A DNA stretch of 64,000 bases, taken from Aurelia coerulea (lineage: Eukaryota > Cnidaria > Scyphozoa > Semaeostomeae > Ulmaridae). Where the stretch lies: NCBI GenBank assembly GCA_039566865.1, contig CM076955.1, positions 10,059,001-10,123,000 on the forward strand. Direction: 5' to 3'. The position numbers were made by a program, and so were the translations under genes. The notes under the pieces are model-generated. The model did no database searches. It was not told where the DNA came from and saw only the letters and a program-made list of their open reading frames with translations. How positions within the stretch are numbered: the stretch's first letter is position 1; each line of letters begins with the position of its first letter. Below, piece by piece: positions 31,235 to 40,684 of the stretch.

Positions 31235-32265
31235 GTCCGTCCGACAGAAAAAAGAGAGGATTTATTTTTCCCAAAACAAATGGTAGTGATAAAGCCACGG
31301 AATTTTGTTGGAGCTATCTCCCAACTTGCTAATTTGTTTGGAGGAATCACCTTTGCACGAAGAAAAGTATCTACAGCCTTTAAATTTTGACTAAAGAGTG
31401 TGTCCGTCCGACAGTTGCTGGTGTGTACTTTTCACAGTACTCTTCAATTATGCAACAATGCATACAGCAATTGGAGTTGCTCACAATGGGAACAACAGGA
31501 ATTGTTCGCAATGCGTTTTGAAGATTAATTCAGCATTATTTTGTTTCAAGCATATTTTTTATAAAACCTGTCGGACGGACTTTCGTTATATTTTTTATCC
31601 GCAATAGAAAAAAGTCAATAATGTGTTCCAATGTTGAAAAGTGGACATTACTGTGTCATGAATAGGTAGAAAGTATGCATCAAAAATAGATTTATGCGTA
31701 TTTTGGCACCAAACTCTCCATTCTAAAAATCTGTCGGACGGACATTCCAATAAGATAATGCTTATCTTGTGCCTGGGCCAACAATAACACCAACGAGTAT
31801 GTGGAACCTACGCAGTGCCATGTTGTTATTAATTTAGAATTACTTCTGTTTGTGTTTTCAGAAGTTCAATTTTGCAGTACGTTTTTGTCCATCCGACATG
31901 TCCATCTGACACGTTTGTTATCCTTTTTTGACGAACAAGTTGTTATTTTTCTAAGTGTTACATGAGTTATATTGTCAGCAATAGACAATACCATAGAACA
32001 GTTACAGTCTTTTGTGAGTTATGCTTAATGCTGAGATAGAATTGAGGTTGAAGTAACTATTTTTGCACATGTGCATTTTCTATCTAGTCCATCCGACATG
32101 TCGATGTTCTTCGTTATTCCCAGAGCAACATTCGTTTTGAAAACAAATCAGTTTCTTGTTTTCATTACCCTTCGGATGCTTTATATCATGCAAGGTTACA
32201 TTATGGTCTTACATCAAAGCTAAGAATTTGGTAGGCTTCCAAAGTATCTAATGTCCATCCGACAG
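31235..32265. repeat. GTCCGTCCGACAG motif at about 165-bp spacing
   Basis: Copies at 31235-31247 (+), 31402-31414 (+), 31568-31580 (-), 31731-31743 (-), 31887-31899 and 31900-31912 (+), 32087-32099 (+) and 32253-32265 (+). The later ones read GTCCATCCGAC. Steps are 167, 166, 163, 156, 200 and 166 bp. Sequence between copies is not obviously repeated. It may be the conserved core of a decayed tandem array with an internal inversion. Confidence 0.7.
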
Positions 32266-32941
32266 ATTTTTGAATTTAAAAATAGGCCCTTCTTTCTGCA
32301 AGTGCAAAGAAACTAAAATTATGCACTACTTCTGGCCCCTTTCCACAAAAGCAAGGAAAGGAAATCACGGAGAAACAAACTAAGATCAACAAAAAAGGTT
32401 ATGAAGACCAAGGGAAAAGAGTAAGAGAGGGAGACATTCAAATATCAAGTCACGAAATACTGATCTTTCATTTCAGTTTTTACAAGATTGCACTTTTTTG
32501 CATTTTGGGAAATTATATAACAATAATCAATAGAAGATTTCAGACTCAAATTTGGTGTGTGGCTTCGTCAACCTATGCTGCATCTACCGAACCAAAACAT
32601 TTTTCAACGGAAGCATATACCCAGTGGCATCATATCCATAAAATTTCAGCTTTGTATCATTTGCAATTAATTTCTAAGAATTTAGAAAAATCTAAACATT
32701 ATGCATACGGCATTCAAACAGGAATGTATCAAAGGATGAAACTTCATTTTTTGACGGAGTTAGAGCTGATCAAAAGTAATACATATGTGGTACCTAATTT
32801 CTGTTTTTGCAGGGGTTGGTTTTTTCTGAGTTATGGAGTAGATAGCTTTGAGGTTTTATGGTATAGCTATATTTTGCTACTAATGTTTCATCTTTCTTTG
32901 TATTCTCTGCATGGTACATTACCGAAATTGTGACTTCCGAA
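32266..32941. other. Unassigned, one 142-codon frame
   Basis: Open frame 32505-32933 (plus) beginning MGNYITIINRRF, with a hydrophobic C-terminal part (FFLSYGVDSFEVLWYSYILL) that could be a membrane segment. No family recognised, and in AT-rich DNA a frame of this size may be chance. Confidence 0.2.
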
Positions 32942-33057
32942 GCACTCGGGTATCTTAGTTGATTTGAGAGGGAGAGTGACTAATTGGATGAGAATAGGTT
33001 ACTATTCTCATCCAATTAGTCACTCTCCCTCTCAAATCAACTAAGATACCCGAGTGC
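32942..33057. repeat. 116-bp palindrome inside the 8.3-kb element
   Basis: Arms 32942-32997 and 33002-33057 (56 bp, perfect as read) around GTTA. The centre reads GAGAATAGGTTACTATTCTC. The arms' inner ends (CTCATCCAATTAGTCACTCT) resemble the big element's terminus (CTCACCCAAGGGGTCACTCT), so this looks like two related termini facing each other across TACTATT. Confidence 0.92.
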
Positions 33058-33284
33058 GAAGGAAGATCGCTATTTGAGAGGAATTGTGACTAATGGACAA
33101 TTTTCACTTCACTTTTCTAGGCTTAAAGGCCTATTGTCCCCAGTTAATGCCCCTTTTTGCCTTTAAGCCCATGACACACATAAGAAAAAATAGGAAAACT
33201 GCAAATACTGTAATAGTTGAAAAGTGAAGTGGAAATGGCCACTGTTGGCGGAAAGAACCGTCGCCGAGGGAGGAGAGGTGGGTC

Positions 33285-33461
33285 GCTTTTACACGTGTGA
33301 CTGCTTGTTGCGTAGAAAGAGACGGAATAAACCAATTCTAAGCTTTAAATACCTTGCTTGAGCCTCAAGGGGCTACACACATAGCTAAGCAGATCCCGTG
33401 GGGGTAAAGAATGGAGTTTTCATGCGTTATTTTGAGATTTCAGAGTGACCCCTTGGGTGAG
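33285..33461 (-). repeat. Right 177-bp terminal inverted repeat
   Basis: Complement of 25193-25369. Followed by AATAGGT and the TACTATT duplication, then PLE-A3 coding. Confidence 0.9.
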
Positions 33462-33475
33462 AATAGGTTACTATT

Positions 33476-34161
33476 AAATTTACAATGGAATATTCCAAAT
33501 CTGATGTTGTTTTTCTAGACACAAAAGTAAAGAAGCATGATGGAACATTGATAACAGAATTACATTGCAAACCAACAGCTACGCACACTTACCTCCACAA
33601 ACTATCAGACCATCCAACGCATACACTTCGCTCAAATTCGTTGTCTCAGTTTATAAGAATAAGACGGATCTGTCACCTTTTGACTGACTATCGAAAACAT
33701 GCAACGCAATTCATAAACTTTTATGCAAACCGAGGATATTCCGTGAAAACACTAACAAAAGTTGCAACCGAAGTAGAAGCACGAGATCGCAACTGTCTAT
33801 TAAAACAGAAAGTTACTGAAAAGAATAAAGAAAACAGAGTTCCTCTAGTAATTGATTGGCACCAGAAGTTTAAGGGACTCTCCCAAATACTACAAAGACA
33901 CTACCATTTCATGATAATTGAACATCCAGATCTCAAACAAGTATTCCCAGAACCACCAATAATTTCCTACCGAAGAAATCCAAACTTGCACAATCATTTG
34001 GTTCAAACAAAGCGACAAAAGAACAAAAAGGCCGGCTATTCTGTGCGCTGTACTTTAGAAAAATCAAAGAAAAGAGGACGTCCATGCAAATTGTGCTGCC
34101 ACATGGGACAAACAAATGACATAACAAACACAAAGACTGGCAAAACATGTCGTATTGACGG
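33476..34161 (+). pseudogene. PLE-A3 RT end and nuclease linker
   Basis: Resumes in phase with FTMEYSKSDVVFLDTKVKKH, LHCKPTATHTYLHKLSDHPT, FIRIRRICHLLTDYRKHATQ, FINFYANRGYS, IDWHQKFKGLSQILQRHYHF, IISYRRNPNLHNHLVQ, RCTLEKSKKRGRPCKLCCHM. It ends in KTCRIDG at the foldback. This links the RT thumb to the Cys/His finger that precedes GIY-YIG. Strong match to PLE-A1 at 15149-15700. No stop before the insertion. Confidence 0.88.
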
Positions 34162-35855
34162 AAGATAAGGCTCAAATCCTTACTGGTTGCCAGAGCATGC
34201 GGAAATCATCCAATTTCATGCTTGTCAGCCAATGAGATCACTGCTTTCTAGCCCCTGGAGACAAAATCGGTCGTTTGAGGTAAATTTTCTAGTACCCGCG
34301 CTAAAACTGAAATGGATGCTAGAATACTTCAGTTATTCGCAATTTTTTTTGATAAATCAGTTGTGGGGATGTCCGTCCAGAGTTGTTTACATGTTTAGGC
34401 ACATAGCTTGTTTGGGGCCGGAGCTGCGTTCATTTTCCGGTCGAAGAATATTGACCTTTGTTTAAATATCTATAGAAATCGCTACAAACGAGATATACAG
34501 ATAAGAATTTCAGCAATTATGCATACTGACCTCAGCAATAACCAAAACTCCTTTACTGCTATCACATCTCAAAATTTGAGGCAATTTCTAATGATTTCTG
34601 GCAGAGATATAATATGGGCCTAGGCTTGTCCTCGCTTAAAACTCATTCCATTGCACTTAAAAAGTAATGGTAAAATTCTTGAGCTAGATAATGTGCTTAC
34701 CCATTACTCAGACACCAGTTTGACTTTGTTTGCCTTCTTTAATTTGCCAAATTTTTGTAAGAAACAACCAGTTGTGGGTGAATTGCAAAAAGCTTCCTCG
34801 GTCAATATTTTTCTCTACACAGATTCTCCGCTTCAAACAACAAACAGTGAACTTTGACATTGTATCATAAAAGTCTTGCATCACAGAACATTCCTTTTGA
34901 ACGATTCCATGCGCTTTAGCGAGGCACTCGTGAATTGTATTCACGCATTTCGTTCTTTTCGTTATTATTTCAATCAATGCAAAACATAAAAAGAACAAAA
35001 ACATTGTTTTGGGTTCGCTAAAAAAGATACCCGATTTTGCTCTTTTGTTTGTTTGCATTGACTGATTGAACCAAATGCGTGAAAACAATTCACGAGTGCC
35101 TCGCTAAGGCGCACGGAATCGTTCTGTAGGAATGTTTTGTGATGCAAGACTTTTATGATACAAAGTTCACTGTTTGTTGTTTGAAGCGGAGAGACTGTGC
35201 AGATAAAAATATGGACCGAGGAAAGTTTTTGCAATTCGCCCACAACTGGTTGTTTCTTACAAAAATTTGGCAAATTGAAGAAGGCAAACGAAGTCAAACT
35301 GGTGTCTGAGTAATGGGTAAGTGCATTATCTAGCTCAAGAATTTTACCATTACTTTTTAAGTGCAATGGAATGAGTTTTAAGCGAGGACAAGCTTAGGCC
35401 CAAATGATATCTCTGCCAGAAATCATTAGAAATTGCCTCAAATTTTGAGATGTGATAGCAGTAAAGGAGTTTGGGTTATTGCTGAGGTCAGTATGCATAA
35501 TTGCTGAAATTCTTATCTGTATATCTCGTTTGTAGCGATTTCTATAGATATTTCAACAAAGGTCAATATTCTTCGACCGGAAAATGAACGCAGCTCCGGC
35601 CCCAAACAAGCTATGTGCCTAAACATGTAAACAACTCTGGACGGACATCCCCACAACTGATTTATCAAAAAAAATTGCGAATAACTGAAGTATTCTAGCA
35701 TCCATTTCAGTTTTAGTGAGGGTACTAGAAAATTTACCTCAAACGACCGATTTTGTCTCCAGGGGCTAGAAAGCGGTGATCTCATTGGCTGACAAGCATG
35801 AAATTGGATGATTTCCGCATGCTCTGGCAACCAGTAAGGATTTGAGCCTTATCTT
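34162..35855. mobile_element. 1.7-kb giant foldback element
   Basis: Almost wholly palindromic: arms of about 0.8 kb meet near 35008. Duplication TATTGACGG at 34153-34161 and 35856-35864 (9 bp). Ends AAGATAAGGCTCAAATCC / GGATTTGAGCCTTATCTT. The same translated peptide (HAEIIQFHACQPMRS) can be read from both arms on opposite strands (34187-34465 and 35830-35513), but the hairpin symmetry explains this and no domain is recognised. Terminal words resemble the MITEs at 2918 and 23478; Mutator-like by the 9-bp duplication. Confidence 0.88.
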
Positions 35856-35864
35856 TATTGACGG

Positions 35865-36219
35865 TGGCTCCTGCAACAGCAAAAATGTGATTTATGCCGC
35901 TGAATGTATGAAGCATCAGCTAATATACATCGGATATACATCCACAGCTTTAAGCCAAAGGTTTAATAAGCACCGGAGTGATGCAAAGCATGATCTGGAT
36001 GCAACGGAACTGGGCAAACATTTTCACGAGAGTGAATCATGCAATTTTGATAGGGATTTAAAGGTACATATCCTGCAGAGATTAGAGGGAGATCGTGATA
36101 AATTAGAACATTACGAAAACTTATGGATATCACGATTAGACTCCAGAGAACCAAACGGACTAAATTCTAGCCTTAATGAGCTCGGAAAGACATATTATAA
36201 ACTATGCAAGCATATGTAG
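35865..36219 (+). pseudogene. PLE-A3 GIY-YIG endonuclease core
   Basis: Resumes in phase after the foldback: GGSCNSKNVIYAAECMKHQL, IYIGYTSTALSQRFNKHRSD, ATELGKHFHESESCNFDRDL, EPNGLNSSLNELGKTYYKL, stop at 36219. It holds the GIY-YIG tyrosines, the Arg and the following His of the family. Separated from its finger only by the insertion. Confidence 0.88.
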
Positions 36220-36358
36220 CAGTTTAATAAAGTTTCGTCACATCAATCGTTCTCCGTTCTCTATTTCATTGTTAGAATTTTAGACTCCTTTTATTTATGG
36301 AACACAACATTCGCATTTGATAACCTTAGATTGTAAAACATTTATACGAACATTAATT

Positions 36359-36406
36359 GACTGATGAAGGTCTACGATAGATCGAAAATTTTCAAACAAA
36401 CTAGTC
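36359..36406 (+). ncRNA. PLE-A3 terminal motif, hammerhead-like
   Basis: GACTGATGAAGGTCTA-CGA-TAGATC forms a 6-bp stem (one G-U), followed by GAAAATTTTC and a closing AGTC. CTGATGA and GAAA are canonical. Close copy of 17319-17365. Confidence 0.5.
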
Positions 36407-36463
36407 TTGTTTTCTCTGCGTATTATCGACCTGAAACAAGAATACTCAATCTTACTTGACGCT

Positions 36464-36464
36464 A

Positions 36465-36551
<87 letters not shown>

Positions 36552-36565
36552 TACTATTATTATTA
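36464..36565. repeat. (ATT)n microsatellite
   Basis: About 33 ATT units with ACT interruptions at the right end. A LINE-1 fragment starts at its edge. Confidence 0.95.
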
Positions 36566-36950
36566 CAGAATTAAAATGGCCAACTGTGAGGGATATGATC
36601 AGAAGTGAGACTGCAACAACTGTATATAATTCTGTTAATGGTCTTGCGCCTGATTATCTCTCGCATTTGTTTGCTAGAAATTCTGGTTGCAATATTATCA
36701 ACCCTAGAAATGCCGAAGCTGACTTGCTAGTGCCATTCATGAAAACTAGTAATGGCAGAAAGCGTTCGCATTTCGCGGAGCGAAAATCTAGAATGATCTG
36801 AGCCGCGAGGCCAAGCAAGCTCCCTCTTGATCTTCTTTTAAGAACAAGATAAAGGGTCGATTGTAAATTTATTGTAAATAGTTGTAGATCAATTATTTAT
36901 GATTGTAATTAGTTTCCTTTTCCCGTTATTAATTTTTATCTATCATATTC
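36566..36950 (+). pseudogene. LINE-1 3' fragment
   Basis: Begins at AGAATTAAAATGGCC, coding ELKWPTVRDMIRSETATTVY onward, matching 12319-12617 with a frameshift near 36755. The 3' UTR follows to about 36940. Its 5' limit is the same LINE-1 position at which the chimeric copy at 2765 departs. Confidence 0.8.
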
Positions 36951-37327
36951 GATGTTATCTATCATATTCCGGCCAAAGTATGTGAATTTAGCTGTAACAC
37001 TACTGTGTCAAGTTTGATGGAAAAGTTGGAGTCCGTTCAGTATTCTGCTGCTCTAGCCGTTACAGGAACGTGGAGGGGGACATCGCGAGAGAAGTTGCAC
37101 GCAGAACTTGGTTGGGAATGATTGAGTTCCCAACGATGGAGTAGACGCCTTACGTTTTTCTACAAAATAAGGGCAAGGACAGAAAAGTTCAAATCTAGTT
37201 TTATCCTAATTGCCTGTCAGAATGGAATGAGCTAGATCCGGAGGTTAGACTTGCACCATCGGTCGCTATCTTTAAGAGAAGCCGATCTCCATTACCCGCC
37301 TCCCTGCTAAATCTGTCTTTGGGATTC
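36951..37327 (+). pseudogene. LINE-2 fragment with internal losses
   Basis: Homologous to LINE-2 (PAKVCEFS, LMEKLESVQYSAALAVTGTW, REKLHAELGW, then a deletion to IRARTEKFKSS and CLSEWNELDPEVRLAPSV). Several frameshifts. Ends at an ATT tract in the region of the IRPLPKSVF block. Confidence 0.7.
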
Positions 37328-37360
37328 ATTATTATTGTTATTATTATTATTATTATTATG

Positions 37361-37432
<72 letters not shown>

Positions 37433-37440
37433 ATATTATT
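37328..37440. repeat. (ATT)n microsatellite
   Basis: Last of the long ATT tracts; the chain of ATT-bounded fragments ends here. Confidence 0.95.
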
Positions 37441-38084
37441 TACAGTTGGTTAAAAAAACTGATAGTTCTAAATTGAACTAATTAAGACCAACTATTTACA
37501 CAAAAAGGAAATACTAATTACAACGAATAGATAAATACATGATTATAAATAGGGATAAGAATGAAATTTTATATCCCAGTTAATTCGCGGAAGATGCTGC
37601 GAGCGTTTGTTTATAAAGGTGTCCCACAACCTTGTTACGATTCGTTTGGCTATGATGTGCGTAACTACACGTATCACTCAATTATCAGCAGATCGTTTTA
37701 TTCACTTTTCTAATAATTTAGCACGCTGCATGCATTGCGTCTTGTTGTTTTTGCAAACGAAAACTTTTCAGCAATTAGTCTTTGTGCTCCGTGATTCGTA
37801 ATTTTGTTCGTTGTTACATGCGTAAAAAACACGTATCACTCAATTCCCAGAAGATTGTTTATTCACTTTTTGAATTATTTGGAACACTGCTTGCCTCACA
37901 TTTGGCTGGTTTTCAAAAGAATACTTATACCAGAAGCGTAGAAATAGGTTGACCAACAAAGCCGTCAATCTTTCGCAGTATGCGTTTTGTAGACAATAGA
38001 TATGGAAATCTTTCGATTTGGTTTTCGCATTCAGTTTAGAAGCCAAAATTGTGTCAAGTTGCCTTCGCATTTGGACATTGGTAG
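37441..38084. other. Unassigned sequence
   Basis: No recognisable coding or repeat signal. Frames such as 37840-38169 (minus, 109 aa) show no known motif. Confidence 0.25.
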
Positions 38085-38399
38085 ACTTGCCCCAAGTCTG
38101 TTTTGTCAACTGTAACAAGTCTACCGGAAAGTATATTACAAAACAGACTTGTTGAACTGCGGCCCTCATGAATAATTAATGAGTAATTTGATCCGAAGCG
38201 TCCCACATTTGGGACGCTGTCGGTACTTTTGATGTGGACTTCAGCCAATCATTGAGCTCTTAGAAACAAAAGAATACAATAGGCAAGCCACACTGAAGAG
38301 GAGATCGGGGTGTTGTGTCGCACGTTGCGCACTTCTGCTCACTGACTGAGCAACGAACAACAGTAGAAGTTTGAATTTTGCAACGGAGAGCAATTGAGG

Positions 38400-38600
38400 A
38401 ATCGAAGACAGTTTTAAAAACATCGAAGAGCTGCGATCCTATCAATTGGATGCTCTATTAGGATACATGCAAGGTCGCAATATGCTTGTAGCATGGTGAA
38501 CTGGCTTTGGCAAATCGCTTTGCATATCATCACCAAAATTCTAAATGTTTGCACAAATCTGCGAAGACAGTAAATGCCATGGGAAGGTTAAAGGTACTGC
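38400..38600 (+). pseudogene. RecQ-like helicase fragment
   Basis: The frame reads ELRSYQLDALLGYMQGRNML, then VAW, a stop (TGA, 38497-38499), then TGFGKSLCI. A Q-motif-like YQLDAL, a G-x-N/D-x-L segment and a TGFGKS Walker A about 20 residues later match the N-terminal ATPase region of RecQ-type helicases. Only about 40 residues are alignable, so it is either a decayed pseudogene or a piece of a helicase-bearing element. Confidence 0.4.
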
Positions 38601-38739
38601 CAGTAAGGGATGAACAATTCCTCGTGCAAACAAGCACAGACTGACAGACACATGGCAGCATTTGGGCCTAATAATCTACACATTCTCTCTTTATTACCCT
38701 TATAACCAGAGCTTGGGAGAGGAGAGTAGATGAAGAGTA

Positions 38740-38975
38740 TACTTTTTCGGAAATCTAGTCGAGCCAAGAGTATACTTTTTTTTGCATTTTGGCCCATCAA
38801 CGGTCTAGCCAAGGGTATCATTTTTGACAATATTGGTCTAGCGAGAGGTCATAATATCATATTTGGTACAAATTTGACAATATTGGTCCAGAGAATGGCC
38901 AACATTATTGGTCTAGCCAAGGGTACCATTTTCGTAAAAATTCGTCTAGCCGAGGGTATGATATTGAATATGCTC
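38740..38975. repeat. Degenerate repeats, GGTCTAGCCAAGGGTA core
   Basis: Five to seven diverged copies spaced about 30-50 bp (GTCGAGCCAAGAGTA, GGTCTAGCCAAGGGTA, GGTCTAGCGAGAGG, CGTCTAGCCGAGGGTA), interleaved with GACAATATT words. This explains the repetitive frame at 38730-39050. A C-run follows at about 39010-39021. Confidence 0.6.
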
Positions 38976-39439
38976 AAGGCAGACCCCTACCCAAAATTTA
39001 GCCAAGAACCCCCCCCCCCCCATGGTTTCAGGTCACCACACCCTTTTTGACCCATACAGTTCACGAAGTGCAGTTGATGGGATGATTTACGCGTAAAATT
39101 TTGGGTCTTATCTCATTGTTGCTGCTAGGAAACGCAGGAAACAAACACCTTCTTTACAGCTAGAAAACACCCTTCAAGCACCCATCAGCATTAAGAAGCG
39201 AATGCTACTGCAAATTCTCAGGAATTTTCAATATAAATTGATAGGAAATCCTGCAAAACAAAAATTGGGAAACACCGAGGCTCTACTCTTTAAACATTTT
39301 AACATCATATGTTTTTAGTGATTCAGCCTGCTCTCAAGTTACAAGTAGTTTTCATAAGAAACAAGAGATAAAAGTACCGAAAGTACTCTCATCCCTCCCT
39401 CAACATTTTCTCCTGGGATTTAGATGAATTATACAGTAC

Positions 39440-39505
39440 ATACTCTGTTATTCGATACTCTGTTATTCGATCTTCAAGAGATACTCTGTTATTCGATCTT
39501 CACAA
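39440..39505. repeat. ATACTCTGTTATTCGAT repeats
   Basis: Three copies of ATACTCTGTTATTCGAT within 65 bp. Confidence 0.85.
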
Positions 39506-39840
39506 CATGTCGCTGCGTGCCGTCATCTTTGATCAGCTTCCGTTTTTGAACGCAACCCCCTGTTTTTTCAGTTGACTACAAGAGATTAGCTATCTCATTA
39601 ATTATTCATGAGGTCCGGAGATACACAAGTCTATTTCGCTTTTCACTTTTCCCTTCAATTTTTTTTGACGAATTTTTTTTTGACGAAATAGACTTGGGGC
39701 AAGTCTAGGACATTGGAGGCAAAGCAGAAAGGCGTGGTAAAGATCTGGCATTTCGTAAGGTTTTGCGATTTCTTTCACAAGACTACGGTGAGACCTGTCC
39801 TGTTTTTTTCTATTTCTAACGGCCTGTAGCAATGTCTGAT

Positions 39841-40684
39841 AATAGACCATTTCGCAATTTGGAGAAAGAGACTGAGGAGAGCGCGGCCCATTCTGACAGC
39901 CTTGGCAACAGGAAAATCTAGGGAATCCCCTCTTCTGCAGTGCAAAAGTGTACGGTTGGCGGCTCGCTCGCATCTCTCTCCAAACTCGAGTTATTTTCGA
40001 TTTATTTGCAACTTCCAAGAGTTATGCGATGCTTGTTTACTATGGTAAGTGTTTTCTTTGGACTATTTAGCCGTTTTACAATCTTTTCGCTAATTTGTGA
40101 ATGTATTCCGAGCCATTTTATTTCAGTTGTTTCCCTCGACTTTGAAACGGCTCAGTTTAGGCCCAGCTGACCTACGACGAAGTTTTGCTAGTTTACTAGA
40201 TAATTGAACGCATTTACGGCAATGCAAGCAAATTAAAAGTATTGTTTGGAATCCTCCAACGATTTACAATGAGATTGTGTACTGTTTTGATAAATTTAAC
40301 AAGCAATAACAGGTCAAACCAAGTCAATTGAAATCGAGGAAGATGATGCAAGATCAATAGGCCTAACTTGAGCCGCCTCAAACTCGAGGGAAACCACTGA
40401 AATAAAATGGCTCAAAATACATTTAAAAATGAGCAAAAAGATTGCAAAACGGCTAAATAATCCAAAGAAAACGCTTACCATACTAAACAAGCATCGCATA
40501 ACTCTTGGAAGTTGCAAATAAATCGAAAATAACTCGAGTTTGGAGAGAGATGCGAGCGAGCCGCCAACCGTACACTTTGCACTGCAGAAGAGGGGATTTT
40601 CTAGATTTCCTACTTGTTGCCAAGGCTGTCAGAATGGGCCTCGCTATCCTCAGTCCCTTTTCCAAATTGCGAAATGGTCTATTC
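39841..40684. repeat. Inverted duplication of about 330 bp
   Basis: 39841-40162 and 40350-40684 are inverted copies with scattered differences; both read MEVANKSKITRVWREMRASR from inside outwards on opposite strands. The 190-bp spacer is unique. No clear target duplication. May be a diverged foldback element. Confidence 0.8.

Larger units (their letters stand above)
25193..33468. mobile_element. 8.3-kb element with 177-bp terminal inverted repeats
   Basis: Inserted in PLE-A3 between YRSTI and KFTMEYSK, with TACTATT at 25186-25192 and 33469-33475. Inverted repeats 25193-25369 and 33285-33461 (ends CTCACCCAAGGGGTCAC / GTGACCCCTTGGGTGAG) look essentially identical. The right end carries seven extra bases (AATAGGT) before the duplication. 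I recognise no transposase. The interior holds a minisatellite (26680-28625), a spaced motif series (31235-32265) and a 116-bp palindrome (32942-33057). The superfamily is undetermined; a non-autonomous or highly decayed DNA transposon is the simplest reading. Confidence 0.85.
23376..36463 (+). mobile_element. PLE-A3: Penelope-like element carrying four nested insertions
   Basis: Pieces of a single PLE-A copy at 23376-23477, 24038-24481, 25077-25192, 33476-34161 and 35865-36463. They are separated by a MITE (23478-24026), a LINE (24482-25071), an 8.3-kb TIR element (25193-33468) and a foldback (34162-35855), each with flanking duplications of 11, 5, 7 and 9 bp. Each junction, after removing insert and one duplicate, keeps the PLE codon phase. 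Ends in a terminal motif (36359-36406) and (ATT)n. Confidence 0.9.
38085..39708. repeat. Inverted repeat pair bounding 1.6 kb
   Basis: AGACTTGCCCCAAGTCT near 38087 followed by CTCATGAATAATTAATGAG near 38166 is mirrored by CTCATTAATTATTCATGAG near 39593 and AGACTTGGGGCAAGTCT near 39689. This looks like the termini of a non-autonomous element or two MITE ends in opposite orientation. No target duplication identified. Confidence 0.5.

Noticed and set aside
34187..35830. Conserved peptide on both strands as a duplicated gene pair
   Set aside because: The symmetry of the giant foldback makes any frame appear twice, and no domain is recognisable.
37328..37440. ATT tracts as centromeric or telomeric satellite
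   Set aside because: Tracts are short and always at element junctions. There is no TTAGGG-like array.
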